A stretch of 64,000 nucleotides of DNA, from assembly GCA_947493535.1 (NCBI GenBank), contig CANLRK010000002.1:186001-250000 (forward strand). The letters are read 5' to 3'. The stretch's first letter is position 1; each line of letters begins with the position of its first letter. Below, piece after piece: positions 18,586 through 24,777 of this stretch. The position numbers and the translations under genes were made by a program. The stretch comes from an uncultured Flavobacteriaceae bacterium (GTDB taxonomy: Bacteria; Bacteroidota; Bacteroidia; Flavobacteriales; Flavobacteriaceae). The notes beneath the pieces were generated by a model. That model did no database searches, was not told the origin of the DNA, and saw nothing but the letters and a program-made list of their open reading frames with translations.

Positions 18586-18618
18586 CTTTGTAAGAAAAGG
18601 AATCTTACAATATATTTG
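18586..18618 (+). promoter_or_regulatory. Promoter of the tRNA operon
   Basis: CTTTG (18586-18590) and TATATTTG (18611-18618), 20 bases apart, match the Bacteroidota sigma-A consensus TTTG-N19/20-TAnnTTTG exactly. The predicted start lies near 18625, before tRNA-Ser at 18652. The spacer holds an inverted repeat, TGTAAGA (18589-18595) and TCTTACA (18603-18609). Confidence 0.75.
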
Positions 18619-18651
18619 CAACCGCAAATTAATGTTGCGAATTACTTTATA

Positions 18652-18739
18652 GGAGAGGTGCCTGAGTGGCCGAAAGGACTTGTTTGCTAAACAAGCGTAC
18701 TCTAACCGGGTACCCGGGGTTCGAATCCCCGTCTCTCCG
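18652..18739 (+). tRNA. tRNA-Ser (GCT)
   Basis: 88-base cloverleaf with acceptor stem GGAGAGG/TCTCTCC (one G-U pair). The anticodon stem CTTGT/ACAAG encloses the loop TTGCTAA, giving anticodon GCT. The long variable arm expected of a serine tRNA is present, and the T-loop is GTTCGAATCC. CCA is not encoded. First gene of a three-tRNA operon. Confidence 0.96.
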
Positions 18740-18757
18740 CAAAATAAATAAGTAATT

Positions 18758-18835
18758 CGGGGTGTAGCGTAGCCCGGTTATCGCGCCGCGTTTGGGACGC
18801 GGAGGTCGCAGGTTCGAATCCTGCCACCCCGACCA
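18758..18835 (+). tRNA. tRNA-Pro (TGG)
   Basis: Acceptor stem CGGGGTG/CACCCCG. The anticodon stem CCGCG/CGCGG holds the loop TTTGGGA, giving anticodon TGG. T-arm is GCAGGTTCGAATCCTGC. The 3' CCA is encoded (18833-18835), unlike in the two neighbouring tRNAs. Confidence 0.96.
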
Positions 18836-18861
18836 AGTTTTCGTAGAAACTTAAAAACTAC

Positions 18862-18935
18862 GGGCTCTTAGCTCAGCTGGATAGAGCACCTCCCTTCTAA
18901 GGAGGCGGTCGAAGGTTCGAATCCTTCAGGGCTCA
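18862..18935 (+). tRNA. tRNA-Arg (TCT)
   Basis: 74-base cloverleaf with acceptor stem GGGCTCT/AGGGCTC (wobble pairs at positions 2 and 5). The anticodon stem CCTCC/GGAGG and loop CTTCTAA give anticodon TCT. CCA is not encoded. Its 3' end faces the decayed integrase at 19125, the usual position for a tRNA used as an integration target. Confidence 0.95.
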
Positions 18936-18969
18936 CAAAAAGTCTTACTAATTAAAGTAAGACTTTTTT
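18936..18969 (+). terminator. Rho-independent terminator of the tRNA operon
   Basis: The stem AAAAAGTCTTAC/GTAAGACTTTTT with an A-T loop, continuing into a T run, starts directly after tRNA-Arg. Confidence 0.85.
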
Positions 18970-19075
18970 GTTTTATATAGGTTTTGTAGTACTTCACAGG
19001 GCTTTTAAGAGTATTTCTCATTCATTCCATACAATCCATTATTTAAGTAAAGTATGCCTTTTGGGGTGCACTATT

Positions 19076-19115
19076 AGGTGTACCACTTTTACTTCAGGTG
19101 TACCATTTTTAAAAC
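19076..19115 (+). repeat. Two tandem 20-base repeats upstream of the integrase remnant
   Basis: AGGTGTACCA occurs at 19076-19085 and again at 19096-19105, each followed by a T-rich half (CTTTTACTTC and TTTTTAAAAC). The 20-base period is close to two helical turns, as expected for neighbouring protein-binding sites. They may be arm-type sites or operators of the decayed integrase at 19125. The gap 18970-19124 contains no gene. Confidence 0.5.
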
Positions 19116-19124
19116 CTAAACATT

Positions 19125-19858
19125 ATGAACAATTATAAAGTTAGAATCTTATTTCTATTACAGAAAGTAAGGTTGAATAAGCAAGGGAAATGCCCTATAA
19201 GATGTAGAGTTACTTATCTTAAGAATAGAAAGGAGTTTGCTACTGGATTATTCATAAACCCAAATTATTGGGATAGCACATTACAAGTAGCAAAACCACC
19301 TAATCCAGAAAACAACATAATCAACACCCAATTAAGCCTTATTAGTCAAAAGATTAATGAGGTTTTTTTAATGCTCCAAGTTCAACCCGAGGATTTTGAT
19401 GTAGATGATATTTACAGGAAGTATAAAGGTGAAGATATTAAAACAGAAATTACTATTCTAGGAGCTTAGACTTACATAATAAAAAAATGAAAAAGCTAAT
19501 AGGTGTTGATTTTAACAAGTTTCCATGGAGCAGATATCTGGAAAGTAGAAGAAAGGTAGCTAAGTTCATTAAAAACAAGTATAAGAAGTCTGATGTGAAG
19601 TTAAAGCAATTGGATTTGAAATTTATTAAAGACTTAGAATACTATTGGAAAACTACTTACAAAAGAACCCTTTTAGCTTGTACAAGAACAAGAAATACAA
19701 AGGAGCTATTGTATATTTAACAGATATTGAATTAAAGAAATTAATGCATCATAATTTTGCTCAAAAAAAGGTTAGAACAAGTAAAGGACATGTTTGTGTT
19801 TTGTTGTTACACAGGGTTAGCATATCAAGAAATGAGTAGTCTTAAAACAAGCAATTAA
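19125..19858 (+). pseudogene. Decayed phage-type tyrosine integrase (Bacteroidota family)
   Basis: Three broken pieces of one integrase lie in order. 19125-19469 encodes an arm-type DNA-binding domain (NNYKVRILFLLQKVRLNKQG, then WDSTLQ) and stops. 19487-19720 continues the core-binding domain in another frame (MKKLIGVDFNKFPWSRY to YYWKTTYK). A deletion of roughly 20-30 residues then leads, again frame-shifted, to NPFSLYKNKKYKGAIVYLTD. After a further shift near 19770 the catalytic domain begins as QVKDMFVFCCYTGLAYQEMS and ends at a stop at 19856-19858. The catalytic His, Arg and Tyr are absent, so it cannot be active. Confidence 0.85.
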
Positions 19859-19879
19859 TTATACATGGTGTTGTACTAC
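19849..19879. repeat. Cassette half-site C (end of gene 1 cassette)
   Basis: AAGCAATTAATTATACATG (19849-19867) matches 17 of 19 bases of site B at 21946-21964. It is followed by GTTGTACTAC (19870-19879), which is the exact reverse complement of GTAGTACAAC at 20470-20479 on the other side of gene 1. The partner arm that would complete a palindrome is missing: integrase pseudogene sequence lies there instead. The TAG stop of gene 1 lies inside the repeat. Confidence 0.7.
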
Positions 19880-20466
19880 GTTTTTATAATTTTCGTTAGT
19901 GCTTTCTTTATTTGGTTATCAATTAAATCATTATTTAAAGGACTATAATTGAAATCGTATCTATCGACTGATTCAATCAGTTTGTCTTTATTATTTATCA
20001 GAGTTATGTAAAGTATACTTTTTTCTGTTTTTCCGTAATATCCAAAAACTCTTACTAATACAGAATATTTTATATTAGGAATTAAAATTTCATTTGGAGC
20101 TGTAATGATTAGATTTGGGTTATTTTGTTTCTCAAAGCTAATTCTTTCAAGGACCTTGTTTGCAGTTAAATAATCTTTAGACATTAATTCAAGTTCATGT
20201 ACTTCAGAATTATTTAATTCAGTTTTCAATCTTTCTAATATTGAAGTTTGTAATTGATTTCTTTTAGAATAATCAGCTTTACTTTCAGAAGATGTATTGT
20301 AAAGTTCAATACTTGGTGTCACTATGTGTAAACTATCTTTATTAACAAAAATTCTTTCAAATTTTTTTTCTCCAACGATATAACTAGGATAACTTTTGTT
20401 TTTTGATGTAGAGCAGCTTAAAACAATAATTGAAAGAAATAATAATAAGTATACGAATGTTTTCAT
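19876..20466 (-). CDS. Cassette gene 1: predicted lipoprotein of unknown function
   Basis: 196 residues from the ATG at 20466 (MKTFVYLLLFLSIIVLSCS); an ATG four codons upstream overlaps the flanking repeat and is less likely. The lipobox LSCS predicts lipidation and export. The rest is a hydrophilic alpha/beta protein that I do not recognise. Its TAG stop is embedded in the repeat GTAGTACAAC, and the same repeat, inverted, lies just before its ATG. No promoter or ribosome-binding site of its own is visible, as in promoterless integron cassettes. Confidence 0.75.
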   Translation of the reverse strand: MKTFVYLLLFLSIIVLSCSTSKNKSYPSYIVGEKKFERIFVNKDSLHIVTPSIELYNTSSESKADYSKRNQLQTSILERLKTELNNSEVHELELMSKDYLTANKVLERISFEKQNNPNLIITAPNEILIPNIKYSVLVRVFGYYGKTEKSILYITLINNKDKLIESVDRYDFNYSPLNNDLIDNQIKKALTKIIKT

Positions 20467-20469
20467 AAT

Positions 20470-20606
20470 GTAGTACAACGGTCTAGTATAAGAATAGTAG
20501 CGGATTTTAACCCACTAACTTTTCGGTTAAACACCGACCTTTTTTATATTTACTTACTTTCGTTTTAGCGATTAAACCGCTATTATTTTTATACATTGTT
20601 GGCTAC
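20470..20606. repeat. attC-like palindromic site A between cassette genes 2 and 1
   Basis: 137-base imperfect palindrome. The outer ends are GTAGTACAAC (20470-20479) and GTTGGCTAC (20598-20606). The arms GTATAAGAATAGTAGCGG (20486-20503) and CCGCTATTATTTTTATAC (20577-20594) pair over all 18 positions with two G-T wobbles. Between the AAC/GTT ends and the stem, the two sides have unequal unpaired bases (6 against 3). A small hairpin, TCGGT/ACCGA, lies in the centre (20523-20537). This is the layout of a folded integron attC site. No gene is present. Confidence 0.7.
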
Positions 20607-21841
20607 AGTGTTTTTAATTTTTTATATAATTCATTCATTTCATATTCTATGGGAATTACTGTTATTCCTTTATCGTTTATAATTCCCCATTTTTCGTCAA
20701 TTCTTGCAAACATAATCGATTGAGAATATTTTTTGGGTTTAACTTTTCCAAACCCAAGAACGGTACTTTCGTCACCTTCAATTAATTTGAGTTCGTCATA
20801 TTTTTGGTTTAAAAGTTTTTTGTTGCCATAATCCCAAACTTGCCATTTACTATTTTTCTCTAATGCAGTGATGCCTTTAAATTCGCTTAATTTATTGTCA
20901 TAATTAAAATCTAATAATGTTTCTCCTTTAAAATTCACTATTCCCCATTTTAAGCTGTCTGAAGCTACTACTTGTTCTTGGAATGGAATTCCTAAACTTT
21001 GATATTCAAAGTCTAAAACTATCTCATTTTTAGTATTGATAATTCCAGCTTTCCCGTTCTTTCTTGCAATTGCCAAGCTATCAATGAATATGTAATTCAA
21101 ATCGTATTGACATTTTATTACTTCTTCGCCTTTTGTATTTATATAACCAAAATAATCTCCTTCTCGCACTTTGGATAATCCATCATAAAACTCTCCGATT
21201 ACCATATATTTGAATTCAGTAAGTTGTTTGAATTTCTTATCGAAAAGGGCATAGTTCCCGTTAAAATCCAATTGGATTTTGATTAAACCATTATGTAAAA
21301 AGTCTATGTTAGAATATTTAGGTTCTAAAATGAAGTTGCCTAAACTGTCTGAAATTCCGTATTTATACAGAATTTCACGAGTGTCTGAACCTAAACTTTG
21401 TCCAATTATTTTAGAAAATTGTTTAGTAAAGTAAAATTTTCCATTTTTAAAATTAATTCGATGATATTCTGGTTGAATTATAATATTATTTTTTGAAGAT
21501 ATAATTCCAAGATTATATTCTCCATAGTATTTAGATTTAAAACCAAAAATGAACATATTGTCTCCAGTATACCTTAAATATTCATACTTTGTTGGAATAA
21601 TAAGTTTGTTTTGTTTGTCAATCACTCCCAAACTATCATTTTGGGCAATTACTGCGTATTCATCACTAAAATCTCTTGCATATTGATATTGAGGTTCTAT
21701 ACTCACTTCATCAAGTTCATTTTTGTAACCATAAAATCCATTTGACTCAAAGGGTTTTAATTCTTGAGCAAATAATTCTTGTTTGGTAGAACAAAATATT
21801 AAAATTAAAAATATAGTAAAATGTATTCTCATTTTCGACAT
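20603..21841 (-). CDS. Cassette gene 2: secreted WG-repeat protein
   Basis: 412 residues from the ATG at 21841; a TTG three codons upstream lies in the flanking repeat, and an ATG at 21832 is also possible. A signal peptide (FTIFLILIFCSTKQELFAQ) precedes a series of WG beta-hairpin repeats of the form G(I/V)I(N/D)...I.P.Y, for example LGVIDKQNKLIIPTKYEYL, FGYINTKGEEVIKCQYD and WGIINDKGITVIPIEYE. WG proteins are exported or surface binding modules of unknown ligand. The TAG stop lies inside the repeat GTAGCCAAC. Confidence 0.85.
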   Translation of the reverse strand: MSKMRIHFTIFLILIFCSTKQELFAQELKPFESNGFYGYKNELDEVSIEPQYQYARDFSDEYAVIAQNDSLGVIDKQNKLIIPTKYEYLRYTGDNMFIFGFKSKYYGEYNLGIISSKNNIIIQPEYHRINFKNGKFYFTKQFSKIIGQSLGSDTREILYKYGISDSLGNFILEPKYSNIDFLHNGLIKIQLDFNGNYALFDKKFKQLTEFKYMVIGEFYDGLSKVREGDYFGYINTKGEEVIKCQYDLNYIFIDSLAIARKNGKAGIINTKNEIVLDFEYQSLGIPFQEQVVASDSLKWGIVNFKGETLLDFNYDNKLSEFKGITALEKNSKWQVWDYGNKKLLNQKYDELKLIEGDESTVLGFGKVKPKKYSQSIMFARIDEKWGIINDKGITVIPIEYEMNELYKKLKTL

Positions 21842-21842
21842 T

Positions 21843-21976
21843 GTAGCCAACGTTTGTGTATGATTTGTTGCGTGTTACAATAACTAATTTAGTAAAAAAA
21901 CAAAGGCGATAATTCAGCGCGAGGATTTTCCGAAAGGAAAATTAGAAGCAATGAATTATACACGTTGTTACCAAAA
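21843..21976. repeat. attC-like palindromic site B between cassette genes 3 and 2
   Basis: The outer ends are GTAGCCAAC (21843-21851) and GTTACCAAAA (21967-21976). The inner arms GTGTATGATTTGTTGCG and, read from the other strand, GTGTATAATTCATTGCT agree in 13 of 17 positions and mostly differ by transitions that allow wobble pairing. The right arm (21946-21964) is nearly identical to half-site C. The centre (about 21930) holds a second hairpin, TTTTCCGAAAGGAAAA. No gene is present. Confidence 0.65.
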
Positions 21977-21977
21977 G

Positions 21978-22619
21978 TTATTTTTTTACTTTTTTAAATC
22001 TGTCCCAAATGTTTGTTCCTGTTTTAAATTCATTTTCATTCACTTTTTCCCATTTCCAAGAAATTTCTTTATCAGAAATGACCTTTGCTTGAGCAGGAAA
22101 TAAATCAATTTCAATTATTTTATTAGAACTGTTGTCAATTTCCAATTCAAGTGTTTCATAACCAATAAATTCAATTTTGTAGTTTGCTTTCGGACTATTT
22201 TTATCGACTAAAAAAACTTTGTTTAGTTCATCAAAGAAAAAGTGTTTGCGGTCAGATGTTCTTATGATATTAGCTGGAATTTCAATACCATTTTCGTCTT
22301 TAACTTTAAACTTAAGTTTAATTTCTTTTTCAGATTTCGCTTTAGATTCCGTTATTTTAATTTCACTTTTTGAAACCTGTTCAGCTTTGTCAAAAATCAA
22401 GTTTAGTTTTTCATCTTTCAATTCAAATTTTCCACTACCAATTGCCGAAACTCCTAAACATCCAGAAACGAAATAATCAAATCGATTATTTTCTTTAAAA
22501 TCAATACACGTTACATCTGATTCACCAAGTGGAATCGAACAATATTTTCCGATTAATTTTTCTTGTGAAAAAGTTGTAATCGTAATCAAAAGTATTATCG
22601 TTTGCAGTATGATTTTCAT
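21978..22619 (-). CDS. Cassette gene 3: secreted protein of unknown function
   Basis: 213 residues with a signal peptide (MKIILQTIILLITITTFSQ). The mature part begins with a lipocalin- or META-like pattern (GKYCSIPLGES, FDYFVSGCLG, GSGKFELKDEKLNLIFDK), then an extended beta-rich region. I do not recognise a named family. Its ATG follows the repeat GTTACCAAAA by a few bases (minus strand), and the inverse copy CTTTTGGTAAC directly follows its TAA stop. It is the cassette gene nearest the recombinase. Confidence 0.75.
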   Translation of the reverse strand: MKIILQTIILLITITTFSQEKLIGKYCSIPLGESDVTCIDFKENNRFDYFVSGCLGVSAIGSGKFELKDEKLNLIFDKAEQVSKSEIKITESKAKSEKEIKLKFKVKDENGIEIPANIIRTSDRKHFFFDELNKVFLVDKNSPKANYKIEFIGYETLELEIDNSSNKIIEIDLFPAQAKVISDKEISWKWEKVNENEFKTGTNIWDRFKKVKK

Positions 22620-22622
22620 AAT

Positions 22623-22660
22623 TTTTGGTAACTAATAAATAAACACAATTGTGTTTATTT
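22623..22660. repeat. Cassette end repeat plus perfect 24-base palindrome beside the recombinase
   Basis: TTTTGGTAAC (22623-22632) is the inverse of the repeat after gene 3. Beside it lies a perfect 24-base palindrome (22637-22660; left half AAATAAACACAA). The palindrome lies between the recombinase stop and cassette gene 3. It could be the recombinase's terminator, although no long T run follows on the minus strand, or the primary attachment site of the array. Confidence 0.55.
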
Positions 22661-22671
22661 CTATTATGGCA

Positions 22672-23808
22672 CTAAGGTAAATAATCTAACGGACTTATAA
22701 CTTGTTGTACATGTTTTATTGCCACTTGTGTATAAATTTCTGTGGTAGTACTACTATTATGTCCTAATAGAGCTTGTATGTAGCGTAAATCGGTATTGTT
22801 TTCAAGTAAATGTGTAGCAAAACTATGGCGTAACATGTGTGGAGTAACCTTTTTGGTAATCCCTGATTTTTTAGCGGCTTGATTTACAATATTACCAATA
22901 CTTGAGGATGAATATTGTTTCCCTTTAATGCCTTCAAACAAGTAATATTTTGGTTGCCATTGCTTATAATACTCTCGCAAATCGGTTAGTGTGGTTTCTG
23001 ATAATATGGTATATCTATCTTTGTTGCCTTTGGCATGAGCAACAAATACAAGCATACGTTTACTGTCAATATTATTTATTTTTAAATTGATAAGTTCTGA
23101 ACGGCGTAACCCGGCAGAATATAGTAGTGATATAATGCATTTATGCTTTATGTTATTGGTGTTGTTAATTAGTAATTTTATTTCTTCAACACTCAATACC
23201 TTTGGAAGTTTCTTCTCAATTCTAGGTCGTTCAATTGTATAAAATCTATTGGGCATATCAAGGACTGTTTCGTAGTAAAATTTAATACTGTTAACTACTA
23301 AATGTAAATATGCGTTTGAAACCCCTTTATCATGTAGTTCTTTTAAGTATTTTCTTATTTCAATTTCAGTTAATTGATTTATTGGTGTTTTATGAAAACG
23401 ATTGATGAATTTTTCAAATGAACTGATGTAACTTTTAGCAGTGTTAAAGGAATATCTTTTTAGTTCTAATTTAGTTAAAAACTCCTCTGGACATGCTTTA
23501 AATGTTTTTGAAAGATTCCTAGTTCTAAAAGAATCAATATTAAGTGGTGGGTTGTCTTTTATGGGTTTGTCTTTTATAAAATTACGCGTGTCTACCCAAG
23601 CAATACCTCTAAAAGTATCAAACAGTTGTGTTAAATTTCCTTTATTGTTTTTAATATACACCATATTAAACTCATTACTCCACTTAGGACTAGGTAAGGT
23701 TTTTATTAACTTATGTATAAGTTTATTAGGGTAAAATTGTATCCCGATCATTTTTCCATTGTTAATGAACAAATGTTTTAAGGTAATATGTAAATGCAAG
23801 TCTCTCAT
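22672..23808 (-). CDS. Tyrosine recombinase, XerC/XerD/IntI-like
   Basis: 378 residues. A variable N-terminal region (1-95) precedes a core-binding domain (about 105-185) and a catalytic domain (about 200-378). The full catalytic set is visible: Arg235 in SAGLRRSE, Lys260 in HAKGNKDR, His324 and Arg327 in PHMLRHSF, His350 in LLGHNSS and nucleophile Tyr359 in EIYTQV. The C-terminal SPLDYLP resembles the SPLD end of integron integrases, but the roughly 30-residue insertion of IntI between the Lys hairpin and the HxxR box is absent. It is intact and lies upstream of, and in the same direction as, the cassette genes. Confidence 0.92.
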   Translation of the reverse strand: MRDLHLHITLKHLFINNGKMIGIQFYPNKLIHKLIKTLPSPKWSNEFNMVYIKNNKGNLTQLFDTFRGIAWVDTRNFIKDKPIKDNPPLNIDSFRTRNLSKTFKACPEEFLTKLELKRYSFNTAKSYISSFEKFINRFHKTPINQLTEIEIRKYLKELHDKGVSNAYLHLVVNSIKFYYETVLDMPNRFYTIERPRIEKKLPKVLSVEEIKLLINNTNNIKHKCIISLLYSAGLRRSELINLKINNIDSKRMLVFVAHAKGNKDRYTILSETTLTDLREYYKQWQPKYYLFEGIKGKQYSSSSIGNIVNQAAKKSGITKKVTPHMLRHSFATHLLENNTDLRYIQALLGHNSSTTTEIYTQVAIKHVQQVISPLDYLP

Positions 23809-23853
23809 AATGAATAGTATAATATTACAAATTAATAAGGGTGTAAATTTAAT

Positions 23854-23887
23854 TATACGTATATTTATACGTAAAATAAAACGTATA
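23854..23887. promoter_or_regulatory. Three ACGT motifs at 12-base spacing in the divergent region
   Basis: ACGT occurs at 23857, 23869 and 23881, exactly 12 bases apart. The first is in the palindrome TATACGTATA (23854-23863). The second and third form the inverted repeat TATACGT (23866-23872) and ACGTATA (23881-23887), 8 bases apart. They lie between the recombinase start and the Zn-ribbon start. They could be operator sites or a recombinase-binding core, since two arms around a 6-8 base centre is the Xer-site layout. Confidence 0.5.
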
Positions 23888-23898
23888 TAGTAACGGTT

Positions 23899-24276
23899 AT
23901 GGAGCGTTTGTGTTTGTCATGTGCTAAAAAAATAGAAGGGAGGATTGATAAGCTTTTCTGTTCACCCTATTGTAAGTAATCATACCACTATATAAAAAAC
24001 AGAAAGAAGGAAAAAACACGTTTTAAAAAAGTAGATGAACAGTTAAAACGCAACAGAAACATATTAAAACATTACCATAAAACAGGAAAAACCACATTAC
24101 TAAAATCAGAGTTAATAGCAAAAGGATTTAACCCTAATTATTTTACAAACTATTGGAAGAATAAAAAAAATGAGGTGTATTTGTTTTGTTACGAATATGG
24201 GTTTTTATCAATTGGAAATAATAGTTCTAAAAAGTATGTAATAGTTGATTGGCAGGACTATATGGAACACAAATAA
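23899..24276 (+). pseudogene. Small Zn-ribbon (DUF2116-like) protein gene interrupted by a stop codon
   Basis: Translation from the ATG at 23899 gives MERLCLSCAKKIEGRIDKLF, then CSPYCK, then TAA at 23977-23979. The same frame continues without interruption for 98 codons (SYHYIKNRKKEKTRFKK onwards, through FNPNYFTNYW and FCYEYGFLSIG) to TAA at 24274-24276. The CxxC...CxxxC metal site and the following helical part together match a small flavobacterial Zn-ribbon protein that I recall as DUF2116-like. No start codon lies soon after the stop, so this is most simply a nonsense mutation. It is divergent from the recombinase. Confidence 0.7.
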
Positions 24277-24305
24277 ATATTAATGCATTAGTAAAGTTAT
24301 TATTG

Positions 24306-24773
24306 ATGAAAGAAAAAATGATTACTTGGGAAACGGTATTAGCTTTTTGTATGCGGGGTAATTTATTGCCTGATAATCGCATAGAAAAAAACAAAGAAGC
24401 ATGGCGGGAGCAACTTACTGAAAAACAGTACCGTATTACCCGAGAAAAAGGAACTGAGCCGCCACATTTAGGAGCTTTGTGTGGTATATTTAAAGCCGGT
24501 ACTTATCACTGTGTTTGTTGTAATACCCCATTATTTGATGCCACAATTAAATACAATTCAACTTCGGGCTGGCCTAGTTTTACACAACCTATAAAAATGA
24601 ATGCAATACAATATCATAAGGATACTTCTTTCGGAATGATTCGTGTTGAAGTATTGTGTAATACCTGTGATGCACATTTAGGCCATGTTTTTCCAGATGG
24701 ACCGCAACCAAGTGGTTTACGCTATTGTATAAATTCTGAAGCAATGCTGTTGAAAACGAATAAAAATAATTAA
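24306..24773 (+). CDS. msrB: Peptide-methionine (R)-S-oxide reductase MsrB
   Basis: 155 residues from the ATG at 24306; an ATG at 24318 (MITWETVLAF) is equally possible, and a TTG at 24249 overlapping the broken Zn-ribbon gene is rejected. It reduces the R form of methionine sulfoxide. The zinc site CVCC...CNTC is present, as are the conserved SGWPSFTQP and the active-site segment LRYCINSEAM with the catalytic Cys. msrA starts 4 bases after the stop, so the two stereospecific repair enzymes are made together. Confidence 0.92.
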   Translation: MKEKMITWETVLAFCMRGNLLPDNRIEKNKEAWREQLTEKQYRITREKGTEPPHLGALCGIFKAGTYHCVCCNTPLFDATIKYNSTSGWPSFTQPIKMNAIQYHKDTSFGMIRVEVLCNTCDAHLGHVFPDGPQPSGLRYCINSEAMLLKTNKNN

Positions 24774-24777
24774 TCTA

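Larger units (their letters stand above)
19125..24276. mobile_element. Accessory island downstream of tRNA-Arg
   Basis: This stretch holds only a dead integrase, three unrelated exported-protein genes with flanking repeats, a complete tyrosine recombinase and a disrupted Zn-ribbon gene, between core genes on both sides (a tRNA operon on the left, msrB-msrA on the right). I saw no duplicated copy of the tRNA-Arg 3' end inside the window, so the outer boundary on the right is set by gene content alone. Confidence 0.5.

Noticed and set aside
23441-23734. 97-codon open frame on the plus strand inside the recombinase gene
   Set aside because: Antisense to the recombinase N-terminus; no family resemblance.
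22672-23808. Calling the recombinase a true IntI and the region a classical integron
   Set aside because: The IntI-defining insertion is absent and the core boxes do not follow GTTRRRY strictly, so only an integron-like label is justified.
18910-24276. Search for a duplicated tRNA-Arg 3' end as the right attachment site of the island
   Set aside because: Only short matches such as CAGGGCTTTT near 19000 were seen; none is long enough to be called an att site.
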